Shown: piece by piece, positions 7,022-13,690 of the stretch
How the letters are laid out: each line of letters begins with the position of its first letter
Position numbering within the stretch: the first letter of the stretch is position 1
DNA from: Bacteroidota bacterium
Lineage (GTDB): Bacteria; Bacteroidota; Bacteroidia; Bacteroidales; VadinHA17
Direction of reading: 5' to 3'
NCBI GenBank assembly: GCA_030596025.1
Contig: JAUVKW010000011.1
Location: forward strand, 1-35,338
Length of the DNA stretch: 35,338 nucleotides
Made by a program: the position numbers and the translations under genes
Notes under the pieces: generated by a model
The model's input: the letters and a program-made list of their open reading frames with translations, nothing else
The model's database searches: none
Told to the model about the DNA's origin: nothing

Positions 7022-7996
7022 ATGAAAAAGTTTCTAAGATTTTCGCTTTTTATTTTACTTGTTCCTGCATTGCTATTTAGTAGCTGTAAGAAAGACACAG
7101 AAACCCCAGAGCGGACTACCGATCCGGAATTTCAAGCATTAACAGCATACATGGCTGCTAATAGTATGGATTTGAGTGACGTTCTTGCCTCACCATGGTA
7201 CCTTACGGCCGCAAGTATCAAAGATAATCTTAACGATTATTTTATCATCGATCTTCGTGGTACTTATGATGCAGGTCATATTCCTGGTGCAGTAAGTGCT
7301 ACCCTCACAAGCCTTCTGGATGTTGCAGACGATGCTAATGGAAAGACAATTATAGTTGCCTGTTTTTCCGGCCAGAGTGCAGGCCATGCGGTGACTGCTT
7401 TGCGTTTAAGTGGTTATTCAAATGCCGCTAGCTTACTGTTTGGAATGTCTAGCTGGCACTCAACATTAGATTCATGGACCGCGGCTTGTGATACCAAAAC
7501 ACCTCATGCAAGCTGGATTGACCCGGCAGGATCGATTGTTGCCAACAAAGAGTTTGATGATCCTGATCTTCCTGCCTATTCCAGTACAGACGCTGAATTT
7601 CTTGCACAACGTGTAGATGCTATGCTTGCGGCAGGATTTAAAGGAGATTTAAGTGCTGATATTCTTGCTGCACCTGGTAGTTTTTTTATCAATAACTATT
7701 GGGCTGCAACAGATGTTGAAACCTATGGTAATATTATTGGAGCCTATCGTATTCAGCCATTGACTATTGCAGGAGAGGAATTTAAGCATATTGATCCTTC
7801 AAAAACCGTAGCCACATATTGCTGGACCGGTCAAACTTCTTCTGTGATTACAGCTTATCTGAATGTTATTGGATACACAGCTACGAGCTTGAAAAATGGA
7901 GCAAACAGCATGATTTATGATAACCTGACCGCTCACAAATGGTCTGCTGCTACAGGCTGTCCTGAAGATTTGCCTCTTGAAGCAACAACAAAATAA
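7022..7996 (+). CDS. Lipoprotein with two rhodanese domains
   Basis: 324 residues. A signal peptide with lipobox LLFSSC puts the mature N-terminus at C22 and the protein in the periplasm-facing outer or inner membrane. Domain 1 (about 40-155) has DLRGTYDAGHIPGA and the active-site loop CFSGQSA (C114). Domain 2 (about 190-310) has the loop CWTGQTS (C267). Both thus keep the persulfide-forming cysteine, unlike many tandem rhodaneses in which one domain is dead. Its role is transfer of sulfane sulfur outside the cytoplasm to a thiol acceptor. First gene of a plus-strand operon with a porin and a second secreted tandem rhodanese, after a dyad-rich promoter region. A strong hairpin follows its stop codon. 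Physiological donor unknown. Confidence 0.87.
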   Translation: MKKFLRFSLFILLVPALLFSSCKKDTETPERTTDPEFQALTAYMAANSMDLSDVLASPWYLTAASIKDNLNDYFIIDLRGTYDAGHIPGAVSATLTSLLDVADDANGKTIIVACFSGQSAGHAVTALRLSGYSNAASLLFGMSSWHSTLDSWTAACDTKTPHASWIDPAGSIVANKEFDDPDLPAYSSTDAEFLAQRVDAMLAAGFKGDLSADILAAPGSFFINNYWAATDVETYGNIIGAYRIQPLTIAGEEFKHIDPSKTVATYCWTGQTSSVITAYLNVIGYTATSLKNGANSMIYDNLTAHKWSAATGCPEDLPLEATTK

Positions 7997-8002
7997 ATGT
8001 TG

Positions 8003-8038
8003 AAAAGATATGTGGAGTAATCCGCATATCTTTTTTTT
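8003..8038 (+). terminator. Strong intercistronic terminator
   Basis: AAAAGATATGTGGA (8003-8016) pairs with TCCGCATATCTTTT around a GTAA loop, followed by a T-run. It lies between the rhodanese lipoprotein (stop 7996) and the porin (start 8076). It would cap the first gene's transcript and let only a fraction read through, or else the porin has its own short promoter. Confidence 0.8.
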
Positions 8039-8075
8039 AATTTTTTCTGATTATTAATTTTAAACACATTTCATA

Positions 8076-9098
8076 ATGAAAAAGATCACCCTATTTCTTA
8101 TGGGACTGTTTTTTTTAGGAACAGTTCAAATGTTCGCACAGGGATGTATGGAACCAGCTTCTGATGAAGGTGTTTCGGTAATTGGGTTCTTACAACCTGA
8201 ATTTCAAATGCACGAAACTGCTGATGGATGGAACAACAGTTTTGCTTTCAGAAGAGCACGTATTGGCGTTACCGGTAATATCCCTTACGATTTTAGTTAC
8301 TATGCTATTGTTGATTTCTCAAAGTTTATGCCGGATGCTCCATTTTTGCTGGATGCTTTTGTTTCTTATAATCGATTTTCATTTGCTAAAATAACTTTGG
8401 GCCAGTATAAACCTCCTTTTTCACAGGAATTAAGCACGGCCTGTCACAAGCTTTATACAATAAACCGATCAAAAGTGGTAAATGAACTTGCTTTGCCGAA
8501 CAGAGACCAGGGATTAATGGTTTGGGGTAGTTTTGCAAAAAGTGTTATAAACTACAATGTTGCCCTTATGAATGGATACAGAAGAAACTTTTATGACGAA
8601 AACAATAATAAAGCTATTGTTGGACGGGTAACTATTCAGCCATGGGAGGTACTTCGTTTTGGTGGTAGCTTCAGAAAAGGAATTACCGGTAGTGCATCTG
8701 ATAATGATGTCACCCGTTTTGCCGGAGAAGTACAAGTTGACTGGAAAGGCTTTATTATGCAGGCAGAATATATTTGGGGAGAAGATACAGGTTCCTATAC
8801 AACAGGTGGTGGATGTGACGGAACACCTATTGAAATTCACGAAGGACCTATAACACGTAGTGGTATGTATGCTCAACTTCTGTATATGACCCCATGGAAT
8901 CTGCAACCTGTTGTTAAATTTGAAACCTATGATGGTGATACTACAGCAGATAATGACCTGGAGACAATTTTTACCGCTGGAGTAAATTATTTCTTTAACG
9001 ACTGGACCAGGTTCCAGATAAACTACTCATATAAGGCCGAGGAAGCCAATGAGATACCTAACGATTGTTTGCTGCTGCAAATGCAAGTAACTTTTTAA
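8076..9098 (+). CDS. OprO/OprP-like outer-membrane porin
   Basis: 340 residues with a signal peptide (cleavage probably after FAQ, residue 22) and alternating amphipathic beta strands ending in LLQMQVTF. The terminal phenylalanine is typical of outer-membrane barrels. The segment FAFRRARIGVTGNIPYDFSYYAIVDF (about 57-82) and GQYKPPFSQE (about 109-118) are characteristic of the phosphate-selective porin O/P family, which in practice admits various anions. Between two secreted rhodanese genes, it most likely passes a sulfur anion such as thiosulfate, polysulfide or tetrathionate (inference), not phosphate. It sits 24 bases before the next gene. Confidence 0.8.
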   Translation: MKKITLFLMGLFFLGTVQMFAQGCMEPASDEGVSVIGFLQPEFQMHETADGWNNSFAFRRARIGVTGNIPYDFSYYAIVDFSKFMPDAPFLLDAFVSYNRFSFAKITLGQYKPPFSQELSTACHKLYTINRSKVVNELALPNRDQGLMVWGSFAKSVINYNVALMNGYRRNFYDENNNKAIVGRVTIQPWEVLRFGGSFRKGITGSASDNDVTRFAGEVQVDWKGFIMQAEYIWGEDTGSYTTGGGCDGTPIEIHEGPITRSGMYAQLLYMTPWNLQPVVKFETYDGDTTADNDLETIFTAGVNYFFNDWTRFQINYSYKAEEANEIPNDCLLLQMQVTF

Positions 9099-9122
9099 CT
9101 GTAATTTTTTTAAAATTTTGAT

Positions 9123-9989
9123 ATGAAAACAAAAATAAGATTATTTAGTCTGCTTTTAGCTTTGCTGGTATTGGCCGGTAACGTATTTGCAGGTCCAGAG
9201 CTTATTTCAGCCAAAGAGCTGAAAGGCAAAATGAAGGATAAAAATGTTATCATTGTATCCACAAGAACATTTTCAGATTATCAGCAGGTTCACCTTCCAG
9301 GTGCTGTGAATGTTTGGCACATCGACTTATACACTGATCCGACAGCGAATGGCTACATAAAATCTCCTGCCGAACTGGCCAAGATATTTGGTGGCAAGGG
9401 GATTAGCGAAACAAAAACCATTGTATTATATGATGCAGGTTCCGGAAAAAATTCAGGACGGCTTTATTGGATACTGAAATACCTGGGAGCCAAAGATGTT
9501 CGTATTCTGGATGGCCAGATGAAAGGATGGAGAGCTCAAAGGGGTGCGGTAACAAAAGCTCCAGCTAAAGTAGAAGCAGTTACGTTTACACCCAGTGTTC
9601 AAAAAGCAATTTTTGTAAGTACAGCTCAAGTGAGTGCTGCAAAAGGTAAATCCGGGACAGTAATCGTAGATGTTCGTTCTGCGGAAGAGTTTAATGGAAC
9701 TGATGAAACTGATATTCGGAAAGGCCATATACCAGGGGCAGTGAATCTGGAATTCAAAAATGTATTAACAGATGCGGCTACCTTTAAAAGTCCGGAAGAG
9801 CTAAAAAAGATCTTCACAGCACAAGGAATCACTGCAGATAAAGAGATTCTTCTTTATTGCAGAACCAGTGTTAGGGCAGGAATTGTTTATTTTGCCTTAA
9901 CCGACATGCTTGGTTATAAGAATGTTAAAGTATATGACAAGGCTTTTATCGGTTGGCAGTCAGCTTCTGCCAACCAGGTGGTTAAATAA
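9123..9989 (+). CDS. Secreted tandem rhodanese (thiosulfate/3-mercaptopyruvate sulfurtransferase-like)
   Basis: 288 residues with a Sec signal peptide (residues 1-23, cleavage after VFA). Two rhodanese domains follow. The N-terminal one (about 27-140) is catalytically dead: the active position is D104 in LYDAGSGKNS. The C-terminal one (about 165-285) carries the active cysteine C246 in LYCRTSVRAG. The dead-plus-active layout is that of classical SseA/TST enzymes, but here in exported form. Probably converts thiosulfate or another sulfane donor into a protein or low-molecular persulfide in the periplasm. The CRTSVR loop departs from the thiosulfate-type CRKGVT and the mercaptopyruvate-type CGSGVT, so I leave the donor open. 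A terminator follows at 10006. Confidence 0.87.
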   Translation: MKTKIRLFSLLLALLVLAGNVFAGPELISAKELKGKMKDKNVIIVSTRTFSDYQQVHLPGAVNVWHIDLYTDPTANGYIKSPAELAKIFGGKGISETKTIVLYDAGSGKNSGRLYWILKYLGAKDVRILDGQMKGWRAQRGAVTKAPAKVEAVTFTPSVQKAIFVSTAQVSAAKGKSGTVIVDVRSAEEFNGTDETDIRKGHIPGAVNLEFKNVLTDAATFKSPEELKKIFTAQGITADKEILLYCRTSVRAGIVYFALTDMLGYKNVKVYDKAFIGWQSASANQVVK

Positions 9990-10005
9990 ATCAAGCTGTT
10001 TTGTT

Positions 10006-10042
10006 AGAAAAGGTGAGATGTAAGTCTCGCCTTTTCTTTTTT
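10006..10042 (+). terminator. Terminator after the secreted rhodanese
   Basis: AGAAAAGGTGAGA and TCTCGCCTTTTCT pair around TGTAAG, with T-rich sequence after. It lies between convergent genes (stops at 9989 and 10066) and may serve both strands. Confidence 0.8.
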
Positions 10043-10065
10043 CATCAGGGAGCCTTAGCCTTCAT

Positions 10066-12819
10066 TTACTCCCATTCAGGCACCTTACATTCAGGACTTA
10101 AATGGTTTAAAAGCCCCTGAAAATCATCAAGACTTTGCATCATGATCTCTGAATTTTCATCATGGCAGTTGAGGCAGCTTCCAACAGTAAGTATGCTTTT
10201 TTGTTCCTCAGGGCTAAAAGGCCTGAAATTATCCCTGGTAGACAGATCCCCCTTTCCTTCTATTAAAAAACCAATCCATGCATCTTCTGGCAAACGATCA
10301 TATTTATTTAATTGATATCTGGGTATAAAGCTCCATTTTCGGGTATTTAGATCAAAATTCAATTTTCCTTCACCATATCCCAGAGCAACCGGATCATTAT
10401 GACATGATTTGCAGCTTCTTCCTTCTGCCTGGATAGTGTGAGCTTCAGCGGGAGCGAATAAACGGAGAAAACGATATGCTTCCGGATCTGAATAATGGTT
10501 ATAGCTACTTTTGTCAAGTGTCATAATCATCCCCGGGACAGCAGTTTTAATTTTCCTTTCAGAATCTGTTTTTCCACGAGAAGGATACTCTACTCCCAGG
10601 CTGGGAGGAATAGCCAGATATTTCCCGGCATATTCAACCCAGGACCCCCTGGTAAACTTATTTGCATAGATATCATATCCTGGTGTATGCGGCTCATAAT
10701 CTGTATGGCATCCCAGGCAGCGTGGAGCCCAGGAGGTATGGCATGCACTACAAGTGAGGTCGTTATGGGCATTTCCCCGTGTGCAAACATCTGCAGGAGC
10801 AAGAACAGGATGAATTTTACCGGAAATCTTTCCGGTTAGTTTTATGGAATCATATTTATTGATAAAAGTATTTACAATTGTTTTTCCAGTTTTTATTGTT
10901 GTTAAATACCGGTGAATACCTTCCGTGGCAGGACGGAGTTCAAGAATTTTTCTGTTTTCTGAGTCAAATTTGTTGGGGCTGAGAGTTTGAGCAGGCTCTG
11001 TGAGATGACAGTCTTCACAGGCTACCTGCACCTGATCTTCCTTGTGTGCGTATATTTTACCATCCCCCATTAATTCGTTGGAATTATGGCAATCAATACA
11101 TGCAAGACCTTTTCTGTGGTGAATATCGTCTTCAACAAATGTGAAAACCCTATGATCTTCAAGAATCCGATAAGCTGGTGTGTTAAGACTATCATGTTCA
11201 TCCAGTAGGGTTTCATGCCAACCTTCATAGTTTGTGGAAATCCTGCCCGATCTGCTATGACAGCCAAAACAATGATCATCTGACACATCAATTGACAGAG
11301 CCGGATGGCTGGTAAGTTTATAATCCTTTTTACCCGATGAATGATACTCTCTATGTGCCTGAGAAGCACTATTTGAGTAGTTTAAATGGCAGGCATTGCA
11401 TCCTCCGCCCCGGGATAGCTGAGTGACAGGACCGATTTCGATTTTTGAATTCCCCAGGTGACAGGAGGCGCAAAGATCCCGAAGATGATTATCGGCTGCT
11501 GTTTGTTTTAAATCGTGAACATGACTGATCTCAGACAGGCTGTTGGTTTCTCCGAAGACATAACGGTCAACCGTGATCATTCCACTCAGTGTTGACATAA
11601 GGGAGGATTTTACTCTTTGTGGAATATCCGGATGGCAATTTGTAGTACCACAACTCCTGGCTGCATCGAGATTATTCCCCGGAATCAGGATCATATTTTT
11701 ATGAGCCTGCTTTTTGTTGAGAGAAAAAGAGTTTCCTCCATGACAGGAAACACAACCAATTGCTTCCGGATTATGAGCAGGCGAAAAGCCTTGTATTCCT
11801 GAATGGCAGATTAAACAAGCTTCCTCCCTTCCTAATATAACAGGGATTTCGCTCAAATTTAGGCTATCAAAATCAGAATACAAATCCATAAAAACAGGAT
11901 TGAAAGGGGTTTGTATCTGAATGCTATACAGGTCATTCCATGGCCAGATCCATTTCCAGTCTTCTCCTCTGAAAAAATTCCCGATCAATGTTAATATAAG
12001 ATAAAAGTAAAAGGAATATAGAAGAGATTTTCGCAGTATAAATCCCGGCCTGGTTTTTAGAGAAGGCAAAAAATAAATCAGCACCAAAATACCCAAAATC
12101 AACAGAAGAGAAACTCCCGGATGACTAAGCCAATGTAGAATTTCTTGTAATCCAAGAAAATACCATGGCCCTTTCATAATGGGGTCGAGATTATTATGAA
12201 GGGGTGCCTGGAAAACAATGGAAAGAAGAGAAATAAGGATCAGTGATATAATGAAGGTTTTCAGTTTCCCCCAAATGGTATGGGCATGTTCAAGAATTAT
12301 GACAGCAATAAAAATACTTGTTGTGGCAATGTGGTGTACATAAATTATCTGGAAGTCATTTTCAGGGCCAAGGACACTGAAAGATATAATATCTCCGAAA
12401 ACTGGGATAGAGGAAAGAAGGGTTTCCAGTATCCTGCGTGCCTGGAGACTGTCAGCATCAGCTTTAAGGATAAATCCTGAGAGCATAACCCAAAATACAA
12501 AAAGCAGGGAAATTACCAGCCTGAACCAAATTCCGGGTTTCGGTTTAATACTTTTTGAATTGCCAAGGTAATCCCAAACATGAAGAATGATAAATACCAG
12601 AAAAAGCTGGGCACTCCAGTAATGCAAATTCCTGAAAAAGCTGGCCCAGGGATTTGCGATGAGTAGTTTTCCTATAGAAGAATATGGATCATGAATATCA
12701 TAAGGAATCGCCAAAAATATTCCTGAAAAAACACAAACAAGAAAAAATCCTATCGACATCATCCCATAGGAGTCGAAAAAGATAATTTTCTTTATTTTTT
12801 TCCAGTTGTTGCTATTCAT
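10066..12819 (-). CDS. Cytochrome b fused to a 12-haem c-type cytochrome domain
   Basis: 917 residues in two parts. Residues 1-290 are a cytochrome b of the Rieske/cytb type with seven or eight membrane helices. Haem-b ligand candidates are H66/H80 (14 apart) and H163/H178 (15 apart, as in b6), and the quinol-site loop reads GPWYFLGLQE (217-226) instead of PEWY. Residues 335-886 hold eleven CXXCH motifs (C335, C356, C450, C474, C517, C574, C601, C690, C701, C803, C882) and one CX4CH (C390-H396), that is 12 covalent haems on the positive side. The upstream Rieske gene stops on the base before this ATG, so the two form one quinol-oxidising complex with a haem wire in place of cytochrome c1 or f. 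The downstream electron acceptor is unknown. Confidence 0.88.
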   Translation of the reverse strand: MNSNNWKKIKKIIFFDSYGMMSIGFFLVCVFSGIFLAIPYDIHDPYSSIGKLLIANPWASFFRNLHYWSAQLFLVFIILHVWDYLGNSKSIKPKPGIWFRLVISLLFVFWVMLSGFILKADADSLQARRILETLLSSIPVFGDIISFSVLGPENDFQIIYVHHIATTSIFIAVIILEHAHTIWGKLKTFIISLILISLLSIVFQAPLHNNLDPIMKGPWYFLGLQEILHWLSHPGVSLLLILGILVLIYFLPSLKTRPGFILRKSLLYSFYFYLILTLIGNFFRGEDWKWIWPWNDLYSIQIQTPFNPVFMDLYSDFDSLNLSEIPVILGREEACLICHSGIQGFSPAHNPEAIGCVSCHGGNSFSLNKKQAHKNMILIPGNNLDAARSCGTTNCHPDIPQRVKSSLMSTLSGMITVDRYVFGETNSLSEISHVHDLKQTAADNHLRDLCASCHLGNSKIEIGPVTQLSRGGGCNACHLNYSNSASQAHREYHSSGKKDYKLTSHPALSIDVSDDHCFGCHSRSGRISTNYEGWHETLLDEHDSLNTPAYRILEDHRVFTFVEDDIHHRKGLACIDCHNSNELMGDGKIYAHKEDQVQVACEDCHLTEPAQTLSPNKFDSENRKILELRPATEGIHRYLTTIKTGKTIVNTFINKYDSIKLTGKISGKIHPVLAPADVCTRGNAHNDLTCSACHTSWAPRCLGCHTDYEPHTPGYDIYANKFTRGSWVEYAGKYLAIPPSLGVEYPSRGKTDSERKIKTAVPGMIMTLDKSSYNHYSDPEAYRFLRLFAPAEAHTIQAEGRSCKSCHNDPVALGYGEGKLNFDLNTRKWSFIPRYQLNKYDRLPEDAWIGFLIEGKGDLSTRDNFRPFSPEEQKSILTVGSCLNCHDENSEIMMQSLDDFQGLLNHLSPECKVPEWE

Positions 12820-13227
12820 CTATGATAAATGAACAATTAATTTTCTATTTTCTGAATCAATGCTATAACTGTGTCTTTGAAGAGGTTTCCCGGCAGGGCC
12901 TTTTACGCAGGACCCTTCAATATCAAATGCAGATCCATGACAGGGACAAATTAATTGATTATTTTCAAATTTGTTGATTTTACATCCCAGGTGTGTGCAC
13001 CTGGAAGACAGGATAGTGAATTTTCCAGTCTCTTTGATTATGATTATCTGGTCTTCAAAATGAACTCCGGCTGATAAATCAAGTGGGTAGATCAGCTCTC
13101 TATTTCCGGCTTGGGTTTTTTTATGTTTTTGGACAGAAGAAATCCAGGCATAAAAAAATGGAAATATCAAAATGCTTCCAAGGATTTTGAAGAATCGATT
13201 TCTGGATATTTTTTTTTCTGTTTGCAT
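12820..13227 (-). CDS. Rieske 2Fe-2S protein
   Basis: 135 residues: one N-terminal membrane anchor (about 13-31) and a C-terminal Rieske domain. Cluster ligands are visible as C77-x-H79 in CTHLGC and C94-x2-H97 in CPCHGS, with C82 and C96 placed for the usual disulfide. The N-terminus reads SRNRFFKIL; the arginines are separated by one residue, so it is a variant Tat-like signal. It is compact, lacking the extra loops of mitochondrial forms. The stop codon directly abuts the cytochrome b-multihaem ATG (zero spacing), a sign of translational coupling and of a shared complex. It takes one electron from quinol at the cytochrome b site and should deliver it to one of the fused c haems. Confidence 0.93.
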   Translation of the reverse strand: MQTEKKISRNRFFKILGSILIFPFFYAWISSVQKHKKTQAGNRELIYPLDLSAGVHFEDQIIIIKETGKFTILSSRCTHLGCKINKFENNQLICPCHGSAFDIEGSCVKGPAGKPLQRHSYSIDSENRKLIVHLS

Positions 13228-13288
13228 TTCTTAAAATTCATATCAAAATTAGCAAATTTAAATCAGTGATAATTAGTCTAAATAAATC

Positions 13289-13338
13289 TCAAGACCCCTA
13301 ATTAAAGTTTACTAAACTCTAATTTATTCTGGTCTTGA
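13289..13338. promoter_or_regulatory. TCAAGACC/GGTCTTGA dyad
   Basis: TCAAGACC (13289-13296) and GGTCTTGA (13331-13338) form a perfect 8-bp inverted repeat with a 34-base spacer, upstream of the Rieske gene. The TCAAGA/TCTTGA core also occurs in the dyad at 3882-3920. Confidence 0.35.
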
Positions 13339-13452
13339 TTTTGCCCATTGAGCAGGCATACTTAAGTATTTGTAACACAGAATAGTATATTTTTTATTTA
13401 GGAGACTACAATAAGATTGCAGATAAATGATAAAAATATTTTTATTAAGTAG

Positions 13453-13470
13453 TCTTAATATAAATTAAGA
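13453..13470. promoter_or_regulatory. 7-4-7 operator-like dyad
   Basis: TCTTAATATAAATTAAGA is a perfect 7-bp inverted repeat with a 4-base centre, the geometry of a dimer-binding site, in the middle of the divergent spacer. Confidence 0.4.
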
Positions 13471-13635
13471 GCCTAAAAGTCATATAATTAGATAAATAGG
13501 AATAATGCATTTGATATTATTTTATTTGTTATGTGCATTATATTGTTTTTCTATACTTTCAACTTTCGCTTACATTTATTTAAATAGTTCTACAGGAACA
13601 CATACAGCAATTTAGATATGTTTGTTGAAATATTT

Positions 13636-13664
13636 TGCATGAATAATTGCTATGGAATCATGCA
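13636..13664. promoter_or_regulatory. TGCATGA/TCATGCA dyad before the molybdoenzyme gene
   Basis: TGCATGA (13636-13642) and TCATGCA (13658-13664) form a perfect inverted repeat with a 15-base spacer, ending 26 bases before the ATG at 13691. It could be an operator or a leader hairpin. Confidence 0.4.
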
Positions 13665-13690
13665 CACTATTGAATATTAAATATAAACAC

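Larger units (their letters stand above)
13228..13690. other. 463-bp divergent promoter region, non-coding
   Basis: Very AT-rich spacer between the Rieske operon (leftward) and the molybdoenzyme operon (rightward). I see no gene or RNA in it. It holds three perfect dyads (13289-13338, 13453-13470, 13636-13664), listed separately, and an AGACTAC/GTAGTCT pair around 13404-13456. It must contain promoters for both operons, so co-regulation is likely. Confidence 0.7.

Noticed and set aside
8076-9098. Strict assignment of the porin as phosphate-specific
   Set aside because: The family name is historical; no phosphate genes are nearby and the sulfur context points elsewhere.
10495-10839. 114-residue open frame on the plus strand inside the multihaem cytochrome gene
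   Set aside because: It lies antisense to a strong coding gene with twelve haem motifs and has no recognisable family features.
12730-12740. C29 of the cytochrome b as an attachment site for a b6-type haem c-n
   Set aside because: In b6 the linking cysteine lies eight residues before the conserved glycine of helix A. Here it is four before, one helical turn off, so the position does not match.
13652-13690. Upstream start of the molybdoenzyme that adds 13 residues
   Set aside because: It would put extra residues before the twin-arginine signal and overlaps a dyad; ATG 13691 gives a regular Tat signal.
13228-13690. Possible tRNA, small RNA gene or CRISPR in the large spacer
   Set aside because: No cloverleaf, no regularly spaced repeats and no conserved RNA motif visible; only dyads.
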